DNA of 64,000 nt from contig JBCCIS010000019.1 of assembly GCA_039028155.1 (NCBI GenBank), positions 16,443 to 80,442 of the forward strand. Direction: 5' to 3'. Source of the DNA: Pseudomonadota bacterium (GTDB taxonomy: Bacteria; Pseudomonadota; Alphaproteobacteria; SP197). The translations under genes and the position numbers were made by a program. The notes under the pieces are model-generated. The model did not search any database. It saw only the letters and a program-made list of their open reading frames with translations, and was not told where the DNA came from. This document shows, piece by piece, positions 15,842 through 24,025 of this stretch; position 1 is the stretch's first letter; each line of letters opens with the position of its first letter.

Positions 15842-17809
15842 ATGAGCGGTTATTGGGGGCGCCTAAACTCTTGGAATTGGGGTTTCGGAAAGTGGGGTCA
15901 CGGCCATCATCAACCACCAGTCGATCCCTCGGTGATCGTGCCGGAGGTATCGCTGACGCCCGCCTATCAGCCACTTGAAGGCGTGTTGCTCGGCGACCAA
16001 AGGGCCGATGTGGTCTGGCACCTGCGCGACCTGAACGGCGACGGCGACGCAAGCGACGAAGGCGAAACCATCGTCTTCTTCGATGAAACCAACGCTTCCG
16101 GCCTGCCGGATCCCACCGGCAATATCTTTAACGTCCACCAAGCCTCCGATGGAACGGTCTATGTCGGCGACGGCAACACAGACAGCGTCTACGCGCTGAA
16201 CGATCTGAACGGTGACGGTGACGCCAACGACGCCGGCGAGGCGAGCGTCTGGTTCTCCGCTGAGAATGCCGGCGGCCTGCCCTTCGTCACGCCTAACGGC
16301 ATCGCCGAAGGTCCGGACGGTGCCATCTATCTTGTCAATCCCGGCGTCGTCGCGGGCCCGTTCGATGACGCCGTCTACCGCACCGTCGACCTGAACAACG
16401 ACGGCGACGCCAACGACCTCGGCGAAGCCACGGTCTGGCTTGATCTGAAGACGCTCAATGCCAGTTCCTCGGCCTTCGATATCTCATTTGCCGGCGACGT
16501 CGCCTTCATCTCCGACACCAATGGCGGCGACCCCGACACGATCTATCGCGCAGAAGACACGAACGGTAACGGTACGATCGATCCGGGCGAGGCCAAGGTC
16601 TTCATCGACGAGGACAACCCATTTGGCGCGCCTGTGGCATTCACACACGCAGTACAGGGCGACAGCGTGCTGACCTGGCAATTCCTTCCGTCGGGCGGCA
16701 TTTCGTCGGTCTATCGTCTTACCGATCTGAACGGCAGCGGCGATATCGACCAGGCGGCGGAAGCGCAGGAGGTTTGGAACAGCAGCCTGCTGCCAGAAGG
16801 GTTCGACGTCTTCGTCGGTTTTTCGATCGCCGCGTCGGAGAACGGCGACGTCGCCATCACCTCGAACGGCGGTCCCAACCAGCGCAACGTCATCCGTCTG
16901 ACCGATTTGAACGGCGACGGTGACTTTTTCGATTTCGGCGAGACCATTGTCGCGGTCTCCAACGCGCTTGACCCCGACATCGCCGAGCGGCCCCGGGCTG
17001 TCGCCTTCTATGATGACGGCACACCGGACCCGCATCCGCAGACCTATGAGGAAGGCGGGCCGGCCATCGAGTTCGCCACCGATCTCGCCATTACCGACAC
17101 AGACTCGACCTTGCTCGGCGGCGCCGTGGTCAAGATCGTCGGTGGCCTGGACCCCAAGCACGATCTGCTGTCCGTCGAGCTGCCCAAGCACAGCGGCGTT
17201 CATGCGCACTATGACCCCAAGGAGGGCACACTGACGCTGAAGGGTTTGGCGAGTGCCGAGACCTATCAGGAGATCCTGCAGAGCCTCAGTTTCGAAAGCC
17301 GCACCGATGACCCGGACGAAACCCTGCGGCAGATCGAAATCACCGTGCAGGACGAGCGCGGCGAAGACGGCAGTTCGACCGCCGTGGCCACGACCATCGC
17401 GGTCGAAGCCAATCCCGATTTGAACACCATCTTCGGCAGTGACCGCAGCAACTTCCTCAAGGGTACGAACCAGGACGATCAGATCGTGGCCGGCGACGGC
17501 ATCGATGTGGTGGATGGCCGCGCCGGCAATGACGTGCTGATCGGCGGGCCCGGCTGGGACAAGCTGAAAGGCGGGCCGGGCGATGACACGTTCATCTTCA
17601 CCAGCGAGTCGGACACCGACGTCATTACCGACTTCGACCCGCTTCACGACAACGTGGTCCTGAAAGATATCACGCTCAACGGCGAAGCCATCGAGTCACT
17701 TGACGAGGCCAGCGCGGCGGCGCAGTCCTTTGGGCCCAACGTCACCATCTACAACTTCGACAACGACGCGACACTATGGATCATTGAAGATCATGGCTTG
17801 TATGGGTGA
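15842..17809 (+). CDS. Secreted-type calcium-binding repeat protein with RTX C-terminal motif
   Basis: A 655-residue acidic protein. It carries at least six D-x-N-x-D-G-x-x-x-D-x-G-E loops, for instance DLNGDGDASDEGE near residue 62. They resemble EF-hand/dockerin-like calcium loops and sit in a propeller-like array over about residues 40-390. The C-terminal part has a RTX-type nonapeptide region (GRAGNDVLIGG, KGGPGDDTFIF) near 560-585 and a terminal hydrophobic segment, the usual arrangement of type I secretion substrates. There is no N-terminal signal peptide. GAGGGG precedes the ATG. The function is unknown; no ABC exporter is adjacent. Confidence 0.8.
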   Translation: MSGYWGRLNSWNWGFGKWGHGHHQPPVDPSVIVPEVSLTPAYQPLEGVLLGDQRADVVWHLRDLNGDGDASDEGETIVFFDETNASGLPDPTGNIFNVHQASDGTVYVGDGNTDSVYALNDLNGDGDANDAGEASVWFSAENAGGLPFVTPNGIAEGPDGAIYLVNPGVVAGPFDDAVYRTVDLNNDGDANDLGEATVWLDLKTLNASSSAFDISFAGDVAFISDTNGGDPDTIYRAEDTNGNGTIDPGEAKVFIDEDNPFGAPVAFTHAVQGDSVLTWQFLPSGGISSVYRLTDLNGSGDIDQAAEAQEVWNSSLLPEGFDVFVGFSIAASENGDVAITSNGGPNQRNVIRLTDLNGDGDFFDFGETIVAVSNALDPDIAERPRAVAFYDDGTPDPHPQTYEEGGPAIEFATDLAITDTDSTLLGGAVVKIVGGLDPKHDLLSVELPKHSGVHAHYDPKEGTLTLKGLASAETYQEILQSLSFESRTDDPDETLRQIEITVQDERGEDGSSTAVATTIAVEANPDLNTIFGSDRSNFLKGTNQDDQIVAGDGIDVVDGRAGNDVLIGGPGWDKLKGGPGDDTFIFTSESDTDVITDFDPLHDNVVLKDITLNGEAIESLDEASAAAQSFGPNVTIYNFDNDATLWIIEDHGLYG

Positions 17810-17896
17810 GCCAAAGCCGGCCACCCGTCCACACGGCAAGCCCACCCCGCGGGTCCATTGACGCCAACGGGTGTTCGGGCTCCCTGCGATAGCGCA

Positions 17897-17940
17897 GAGC
17901 GGCGCCATGTCTTTTTGGGTCATGTCACTGGCCGCCGCTC
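17897..17940. terminator. Possible bidirectional hairpin between convergent genes
   Basis: GAGCGGCGCCA (17897-17907) pairs with TGGCCGCCGCTC (17929-17940) with one bulge; the loop includes CTTTTTGGG. It lies between the RTX-like gene and the convergent GST gene. There is no T-run after the stem, so it is only a candidate terminator. Confidence 0.3.
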
Positions 17941-17964
17941 CGATCGCCGTGACCCGGTACGCCG

Positions 17965-18579
17965 TCAGCCGAACACCTTCTTGACGGCCGGGCGCACGGC
18001 GGCGTTGGCCACCACCCGGTTGGCATTGGGGAACTCCTGCATGGTCGGATGGCCCATGTCCGGGCTGAGCCAGGTGGCCAGCATGCGCACGTGGATATCG
18101 GCGGCGGTGAAACGGTTGCCGACCAGCCAGTCGTCGTCGCCGATGGCGTCGTCGATCATGCCCCAGATCTCGCGCAGCCGTATGCACGAGCGCGCCCGCG
18201 CGCTGGCGATATGCTCCTCGCTCTCGCAGAAACGCAGCGGATAGTAGCTCAGCTGATAGGCCATCTGCAGTGTGTTCGACAAATAGACCAGCCATTGCAG
18301 GAACGGCCCGCGCAGGGGGTCGTCAGCGCCCGGCGCCAGATTGGCTTCGGCGTGCCGATCGGTCAGGAAGACGGTGATCGCCGAGGCCTCGTGCATGGCG
18401 CCGCCGTCATAGATCAGGACGGGAACCCAGCCGTTGGGATTGAGCGCCAGGAGTTCCGGCGGGCGCGGCTCGTCGAGATCGATACTGGAGTCGAGCAGTT
18501 CGTAGTCCGCGCCGATTTCCTCGAGCACGGCGCGCGTGCCCATGGCGGCGGAATGATTCGCATAGAACAGTTTGTACAT
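17965..18579 (-). CDS. Glutathione S-transferase family protein
   Basis: A 204-residue GST. The N-terminal thioredoxin fold contains NPNGWVPVLIYDGGAMHEASAI (cis-Pro near residue 52 and the glutathione gamma-glutamyl contact ES/AS segment near 66). The all-helical C-terminal domain has the GNRFTAADIHV N-capping motif near 155. GGGGAGAC precedes the selected ATG. Role likely cytosolic conjugation or isomerisation with glutathione; substrate unknown. It converges on the RTX-like gene. Confidence 0.85.
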   Translation of the reverse strand: MYKLFYANHSAAMGTRAVLEEIGADYELLDSSIDLDEPRPPELLALNPNGWVPVLIYDGGAMHEASAITVFLTDRHAEANLAPGADDPLRGPFLQWLVYLSNTLQMAYQLSYYPLRFCESEEHIASARARSCIRLREIWGMIDDAIGDDDWLVGNRFTAADIHVRMLATWLSPDMGHPTMQEFPNANRVVANAAVRPAVKKVFG

Positions 18580-18655
18580 GTCTCCCCTTTTGCCAGTTCG
18601 CACCGGATGGCCAGCGATCAGTCACGCAGGACAAACGACGTTACATCGATGCGAC

Positions 18656-19267
18656 TCAGAACAGCGAGTCGAGTTCACCGTCAATTCGGAACATATCCAG
18701 AATCTCACGAAACGCCTCGTCAGACAAACCTGTGTCTTTGTAACCACAGGCATAGAACCTTAGCCCGCCTTTGGCCGGATCCTCGTCCGGACGACTCAAA
18801 CGTTTGTAGTCCAGGGCGAATCCTGCACACGGCTCACTGGTTCCAGCGCGAGCGTCATGATTCTCAAATCGAACGATCTGCAGACTTCCAAGCCTGGTCT
18901 CAACCAAACCACCAACTCGGTAGCCTTCGACTTCTTTTAGCAACGAAAACGAAAACAATCCCCTGACCGACGTCGACGGCTGCCACACAACAGCTTCGTG
19001 AGTAACGCACAACGTGCTTTCAGCGTAAAATGTATCGGCGTACCAAAGCGCACCCTCACAGAAACCGTTGACGCCTCGGAAGTAGTCTTCTCGGGTCCAC
19101 GCTCGAAACTGGAACCAATCGTATTCGTCCGTTCCCAGTTGCAGGCGGCTCTCGTACTCCGTCGTGTCATTATGAATGACATCGGCGGCTGCTTGTTGTC
19201 CTAGAACTAGACTCAGCAGTGCGGTAGCAACAGATGCTTTCCTCCAACTCAAGAGCGCTCTCCCCAT
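18656..19267 (-). CDS. Hypothetical secreted protein
   Basis: A 203-residue protein with a typical Sec signal peptide: basic start GRALLSWRK, hydrophobic core, and AAAD cleavage around residue 28-29. The mature part contains four to five cysteines that may form disulfides, and aromatic-rich segments (YDWFQFRAWTREDYF). I recognise no domain. Base composition is visibly less GC-rich than the flanking genes, as is the 3' and 5' flank, suggesting a different origin. The start is the first ATG with a credible signal peptide; its ribosome site is weak. Confidence 0.6.
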   Translation of the reverse strand: MGRALLSWRKASVATALLSLVLGQQAAADVIHNDTTEYESRLQLGTDEYDWFQFRAWTREDYFRGVNGFCEGALWYADTFYAESTLCVTHEAVVWQPSTSVRGLFSFSLLKEVEGYRVGGLVETRLGSLQIVRFENHDARAGTSEPCAGFALDYKRLSRPDEDPAKGGLRFYACGYKDTGLSDEAFREILDMFRIDGELDSLF

Positions 19268-19494
19268 GCATTGCAAGTCTTCGCACTTCCTGTTGTGACA
19301 CTGGAGTTGTGCGGCAACTCTTGGGGAGCCTAAGCACACTTGGTGGCGACAGTGTGGAAGTCAGCACGACTCTGAATTGGCCCGTGCATCTTAGGTTTGC
19401 AAACCCAAAGGCAGATGTTTAGGTCGAGTAAACGGTGCGGGGTTCGCCGAGCTTAACGGGCTGGGGAGGAAACCGGCCCCGGTGACTGGTGCTC

Positions 19495-20769
19495 TCAGGC
19501 GCCCCGCGCCATGCCGCGAAGCACGTCGACATAGCGATCGGCGAAGGCGTTCGCGGCGTCGCGGCCGCGCAGGGGTTGGTCGTAGCCGAAGGAAAGACAC
19601 GCGCCTTCGGATGTCGAGACAATCGCGACCATGATCGGGTGCACGCCATGGTTCTGCGACGGCATGATCAAGATCCGGCCGATGCCGACCGGCCGCCCCG
19701 ACAGGCGGTCGAGATCGCCGACATCCGAGACGCAGATGCCGCTGGCAAACCTATCGCTCGGCGCGGCGATCTGGTCGACCTGCTCGATCGTGACGTCAAG
19801 CGGCACATCCGTCTCCATCATGAGACTGGCCGGCCGGTTGTCTCGAAGCATCTCGCCCATGGCGCGCGCGAGCGCGATCGTGCTGAGGTCGTCGTGTTCG
19901 GGTCCGGCAAAGATATTGATGGCGGCGACGAACTCGCCGACGGCGGTGCCTGGAATCGCCGGGTTGCAATCGGCGCGCACATCGGTCGGCTCGACGATCC
20001 CCGTCCACGCCGTGTGCCCGGGCAGCGCCGGTCCCGCGCGCACCGCCGCGGCGCAGAAGGCGGCGGCCAGATGCACGCCCTCGCCGTGCAGGCGGTCGTG
20101 CAGCGCCTGAAGGTCTGCCTTCGGCAACACCCTGAGCATGGCGTGGGGGCGCCGTCGGGCCGCCGGCGCCGCCGCATCGACGGGCCAACTGGCCTGGTCC
20201 GGCCATTCGGCGAAGATGCCGGCTTCGCCTTTCAGCCCGGCGGCCGCCAGTCCACGTTCGGGCGCTTCGGTCAGCGGCAGCGACGCATGATCGAGGGCAT
20301 TGGGATCGCGGACCAGTTTGTCTATCTCGTTGAACACGACCAGCGCCGAGCGTCCATCGATCGCCGCATGGTTGGTCACCAGGATCAGCCATCGGGCCCG
20401 ACCCGCGTCATCCGTCAACACGACGAGCCGCCATGCGGTATCGGCCACATCGTGAACGATCGCCGCTTCACGGGCGTAGATCGCCTCCATGTCGAACGGC
20501 TCTTCAAGCCTCTCCGTGCGTATCTCGATGGTCTCGAACGGCACGTCGCACACCCACCACAGATTGTCGCGTGCCTCGATCCGTCCGCGCATGAGCGGGT
20601 GACGACCATGGATGACCTTGAGAGCGCGGCGCAGATCGCCGACATCCATCGGCTCACGCAGCTCCACCATGGCGACCAGTTGCACGGCACCGTTGCAGCG
20701 TCGGTTGAGTTCGACAAGCAACACCTCCTGCGGTCCTAGCTCTCGCGCGACGACGTCTGCGTTGTTCAT
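19495..20769 (-). CDS. Condensation-domain / PapA-like acyltransferase
   Basis: A 424-residue protein with the CoA-dependent acyltransferase fold. The catalytic HxxxDG is seen as NHAAIDG near residue 133, preceded by an alternating beta-strand segment (WLILVT). A region resembling the DFGWG-type motif is not obvious. The architecture fits alcohol acetyltransferase / phthiocerol mycocerosyl transferase (PapA5) or a stand-alone NRPS condensation domain. No NRPS or PKS is nearby, so the donor and acceptor are unknown. It stands alone with intergenic gaps on both sides. Confidence 0.7.
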   Translation of the reverse strand: MNNADVVARELGPQEVLLVELNRRCNGAVQLVAMVELREPMDVGDLRRALKVIHGRHPLMRGRIEARDNLWWVCDVPFETIEIRTERLEEPFDMEAIYAREAAIVHDVADTAWRLVVLTDDAGRARWLILVTNHAAIDGRSALVVFNEIDKLVRDPNALDHASLPLTEAPERGLAAAGLKGEAGIFAEWPDQASWPVDAAAPAARRRPHAMLRVLPKADLQALHDRLHGEGVHLAAAFCAAAVRAGPALPGHTAWTGIVEPTDVRADCNPAIPGTAVGEFVAAINIFAGPEHDDLSTIALARAMGEMLRDNRPASLMMETDVPLDVTIEQVDQIAAPSDRFASGICVSDVGDLDRLSGRPVGIGRILIMPSQNHGVHPIMVAIVSTSEGACLSFGYDQPLRGRDAANAFADRYVDVLRGMARGA

Positions 20770-21037
20770 GGTGTACCTTGGCGCTACCGGTCAGCTTCTT
20801 GCGGGCGATGCGTCGAGCGACAACCATTCACGGCCGCCAGAAGGCCGGTATCGCTCTGTCATCGAAAGGTCGCGCTGCCAAACTCTGACGGACATGGTCT
20901 TCATTGTGTGAACCGTTCGTGTGCTTTGTCGATACCGCAGGCGCCAAAGCCCAAGACGTCACGTTGCGCCACCGCTCCTTCGGGTCCATTATGGAGTCTG
21001 TTGCGAGCCTGGGAAACAAGAGGCTGAGTAAGGAAAC
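20770..21037. other. Non-coding stretch, nothing certain
   Basis: This stretch lies between the acyltransferase start and the small open reading frame at 21038. I see no convincing protein, RNA gene or long inverted repeat in it. It should hold the acyltransferase promoter on the minus strand. Composition is less GC-rich than the surrounding genes. Confidence 0.4.
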
Positions 21038-21214
21038 TTGTCAACGTCTATTGGACGGAGACCAACCAATGGCAACGTTCTTACATTCTTACTGTGTGTC
21101 GTTGCGTATGCATTCGTCGTCGCCATGTTCTTTCGTCTTGTCATGCGTTACGACGAACCGCCTCCCTGGCGGTGGCACCGCAGATCATCAAGCGGCCCAT
21201 CCCTGTCAGCTTGA
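21038..21214 (+). CDS. Possible small membrane protein, 58 residues
   Basis: Reading from TTG at 21038 (AAGGAA just upstream) gives a 58-residue peptide. One strong transmembrane segment, NVLTFLLCVVAYAFVVAMFF, is followed by RLVMRYDEPPPWRWHRR, a positive-inside juxtamembrane end. The hydrophobic run and the polar, proline-rich tail look like a real single-pass protein, but the start codon is weak and no family is recognised. Its end overlaps the convergent GNAT gene by nine bases. Confidence 0.3.
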   Translation: MSTSIGRRPTNGNVLTFLLCVVAYAFVVAMFFRLVMRYDEPPPWRWHRRSSSGPSLSA

Positions 21215-21967
21215 CGCCAGCGCCTTGTCGAACTCGCGGCGCGTGATCGGCGTGGTGCAGATGAGCCGACCGTCACAGACGACATGAAACACGCCATAGG
21301 CGGACGGGGCCCGGCGGCGTACGTCCTTGGCTGACGTCAACTCGAGCTCCTTGAAGGTCAGGCCGTGATCGTCAGCGGCCTCGCGCAGAATGGTGACGGT
21401 GTCGTCGATGTACGGGCACTGGTCCGAGCGCAAGACGGTGAGCCCGCCGCCCAACGCGGCGCGTTTCTTGTCCCAGTTGCCGGAGAATGACGGCGGATCG
21501 ACGTCGCCCCAGCGCTTCACCATCAGCGAGAATGTCGGCGTCGCTTCGTCAACGCAAGTGAAGCCGTGCTTGTCCAGGAAGCGGCGGCCGATCAGCCAGT
21601 TGCCTTCGCTTGTCACCATGGCGATACCGGGAAAACCCGCGCGCTTCGCTTCATCGACGGCGAGGTTCATGAGGTGGCCGCTCAGGCCGCTACCCTTGCT
21701 GCGCCCGACGACCCACAGGCAGTGGATGACCAGATAGTCCTTGGCCTCGACCGCCCGCCAGGCGTAGGCGCCGGGGATCGTCTCGACGAAGCCGCGGCCG
21801 CCGTCCTTGATCATGTGGATCTTCAAGCCCTCGGCGAAACGTTTGTCGAGCCAGGCGCGTTTTCGTTTGTAGCCATCCGCCTTGCGCCGGCTCATCAGGC
21901 AGAAGAAGCCGGTCTCGTCCACATTGTCCGGACCCACCTCAACAGTGTTGAATGCGCCAGCAGCCAT
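21206..21967 (-). CDS. GNAT acetyltransferase with C-terminal YoaP-like domain
   Basis: A 253-residue protein. Residues 1-150 are a GNAT domain: LVIHCLWVVGRSKGSGLSGH carries the acetyl-CoA loop (a V-G-R-S-K-G-S-G variant of the R/Q-x-x-G-x-G/A motif). Residues 180-250 contain LRSDQCPYIDDTV, matching the thioredoxin-like YoaP-type C-terminal domain of B. subtilis YoaP. The ATG follows the stop of the TMADH-like gene by five bases, so it is translationally coupled to it. It may modify the amine substrate or a product of that pathway, but the acceptor is unknown. Confidence 0.75.
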   Translation of the reverse strand: MAAGAFNTVEVGPDNVDETGFFCLMSRRKADGYKRKRAWLDKRFAEGLKIHMIKDGGRGFVETIPGAYAWRAVEAKDYLVIHCLWVVGRSKGSGLSGHLMNLAVDEAKRAGFPGIAMVTSEGNWLIGRRFLDKHGFTCVDEATPTFSLMVKRWGDVDPPSFSGNWDKKRAALGGGLTVLRSDQCPYIDDTVTILREAADDHGLTFKELELTSAKDVRRRAPSAYGVFHVVCDGRLICTTPITRREFDKALASS

Positions 21968-21972
21968 CCGGA

Positions 21973-24012
21973 CTATAGATCCTTCGCCAGCCGCAGGGCG
22001 TCGTAGACCGCCGCGTGGATGTTGCGGCTGGCGACGCAATCGCCGATGCGGAAGAGTTGGAACCGCCCGTCCGGGTTGGTGCGCAGGGCCTGAGGTTCTC
22101 CCGCGATCAACGCGTCGTAGTCCGTCTGGCCGCGATTGAGCGAAAGCTCCTTCAGGTCGCCATAAAGGCCGTCATTGGCGAGTGTGCCGTAATCGGAGAC
22201 GACCTGGTCGACGACCCGCTCCTCCTCCTCATGGCTATAGTCGTTGTGGAGAACGCAGACCAGATGTCCGTTCTCGCGGTAGATCTGTTTGAGGTGAAAG
22301 TCGGGCGTCAAGAGCACGTCCGACTTATAGAGGTTGTGCATGTGGGTCGGCAGATTGGTCGCACCGACCTCCTCGCCGATCATGCGTCCGTTGGTCACGA
22401 CCTCGACCAACGCGCCGCGCTCGGCCATGTACTCCGCGCAGGATGGACCCTGTTGCATGCCATTCTCGTCATAGAGCAGCACGTTCTTACCGGGTTCCGC
22501 TGCGTCCATCAGGATGTCCCAAACGCTGGCGGCCAGGTCGGCGCCATCGAAGTAGCCGGTGTTGGGGCGTCCGCCGGTCGCCAGGATCACGACATCCGGG
22601 TTCTCAGCCACGACGGTGTCGCGGGTTGCTTCGGTGCCGAGACGTTTGTCGACGCCCAGCTTCGTCACCTGCCCGTCGAGCCAACGCACGATGCCCGACA
22701 GGTTTTCGCGCCAGGGCGCCTTGGCGGCAATGTTGATCTGGCCGCCGGGCTGATTGGCGGATTCGAAAAGGACGACACTGTGGCCCCGCTCGCCGGCGAC
22801 GCGGGCGGCCTCCAAACCGCCGGGTCCGGCACCGACGACGACCACCTTGCGCGCGGCCTGTGCCTTGGCGATCACATGGGGCATCGTCTTTTCGCGGCCG
22901 GTCGCGGCGTTATAGGCGCACAACGCCTCGCCGCCCAACGAAACGCGGTCGACGCAATAGGTCGCGCCGACGCACTGGCGAATGTCGTCGACACGGCCTT
23001 CGACCAGTTTATTGACGATGTGCGGATCGGCGATGTGGGCGCGTGTCATGGCGATCATGTCGACATGGCCTTCGGCGATGGCGCGGTCGGCGGTCGGCAG
23101 GTCGCGGATCGCCGAGGCATGCAGCACGGGGATGTCGACTTGAGCCTTCACCGCACTGGCGAGGTAGAGGAACGGCGCCGGCGGATAGCTCATGTTCGGC
23201 ATCAGCGTGGCGAGCCCGGACCAGTCGGTGCCGTGGCTTTGGTAGACGGACAAGAAGTCGATCAGGCCAGATTCAGCGAACCGTGTCGCGACCGTCATGC
23301 AGTCGGACTGATCAAGGCCGCCTTCCAGAAGCTCGTCGCCGGAGAGGCGCATGCCGACGATGAAGTCGTCGCCGACCGCCTCGCGGATTGCCTCGAACAC
23401 CTCCAGGCCGAAACGCATGCGGTTCTCCAGGCTGCCGCCGTAGTCATCGGTCCGGCGGTTGACGCTGGGCGACAGGAAGGCATCGATCAGGTGTTGTGCG
23501 GCGGCGATGACCTCGACGCCATCCAGCCCGCCCTCACGGCAGCGCTGGGCCGCGCGCGCGTAACTGGCGATGATGCGGCGGATATCCCAATCCTCGGCTT
23601 CCTTGGGAAAGCTTCGGTGCAACGGTTCGCGCACAGGCGATGGCGCCACCAGCGGCATCCAGTTGCCGCCGTCCCAGCGTCCGCGCCGGCCGATATGGGT
23701 GATCTGGCACATGGTCGCCGCACCGTGGCTGTGCACGCGATCGGACAAGGCTTTCAGGTGCGGAATGACATCGTCGTGGGCGACGGAGAGCTGGCGAAAC
23801 GGCAGTGGCGAATCCGGCGCGACCGACGACGAACCGCCGAACATGGTGAGCGCGATGCCGCCCTTTGCCTTTTCTTCGTGATAGAGCTGATAACGCTCGC
23901 CCGGCATACCGTTCTCGGCATAGGCCGGCGCGTGCGCGGTCGACATGATGCGGTTCCTCAGCGCCAGGCCCTTGATCGTGAGCGGCTTCAGGAGCGCGTC
24001 ATACTGAGCCAT
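21973..24012 (-). CDS. TMADH-like NADH:flavin oxidoreductase (N-methyl amine/betaine demethylase)
   Basis: A 679-residue flavoprotein with the trimethylamine dehydrogenase plan: FMN TIM barrel (1-340), iron-sulfur loop, then FAD/ADP-binding Rossmann half starting at VVVVGAGPGGLEAARV near 392. The cluster loop has C347, C353 and C365, but A350 replaces the second cysteine of TMADH. Relatives include dimethylglycine demethylase DgcA and N-methylproline/stachydrine demethylases. Expected reaction: oxidation of an N-methyl group to formaldehyde with electrons to a flavoprotein. It is the middle gene of a three-gene operon (FAD oxidoreductase 13 bp upstream, GNAT 5 bp downstream). Confidence 0.87.
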   Translation of the reverse strand: MAQYDALLKPLTIKGLALRNRIMSTAHAPAYAENGMPGERYQLYHEEKAKGGIALTMFGGSSSVAPDSPLPFRQLSVAHDDVIPHLKALSDRVHSHGAATMCQITHIGRRGRWDGGNWMPLVAPSPVREPLHRSFPKEAEDWDIRRIIASYARAAQRCREGGLDGVEVIAAAQHLIDAFLSPSVNRRTDDYGGSLENRMRFGLEVFEAIREAVGDDFIVGMRLSGDELLEGGLDQSDCMTVATRFAESGLIDFLSVYQSHGTDWSGLATLMPNMSYPPAPFLYLASAVKAQVDIPVLHASAIRDLPTADRAIAEGHVDMIAMTRAHIADPHIVNKLVEGRVDDIRQCVGATYCVDRVSLGGEALCAYNAATGREKTMPHVIAKAQAARKVVVVGAGPGGLEAARVAGERGHSVVLFESANQPGGQINIAAKAPWRENLSGIVRWLDGQVTKLGVDKRLGTEATRDTVVAENPDVVILATGGRPNTGYFDGADLAASVWDILMDAAEPGKNVLLYDENGMQQGPSCAEYMAERGALVEVVTNGRMIGEEVGATNLPTHMHNLYKSDVLLTPDFHLKQIYRENGHLVCVLHNDYSHEEEERVVDQVVSDYGTLANDGLYGDLKELSLNRGQTDYDALIAGEPQALRTNPDGRFQLFRIGDCVASRNIHAAVYDALRLAKDL

Positions 24013-24025
24013 CGAAACGACGTCC

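Noticed and set aside
19394..19405. 12-bp palindrome GGTTTGCAAACC
   Set aside because: It lies 90 bp beyond the end of the acyltransferase gene and upstream of the secreted-protein gene start; there is no second copy or adjacent promoter pattern to support a regulatory call.
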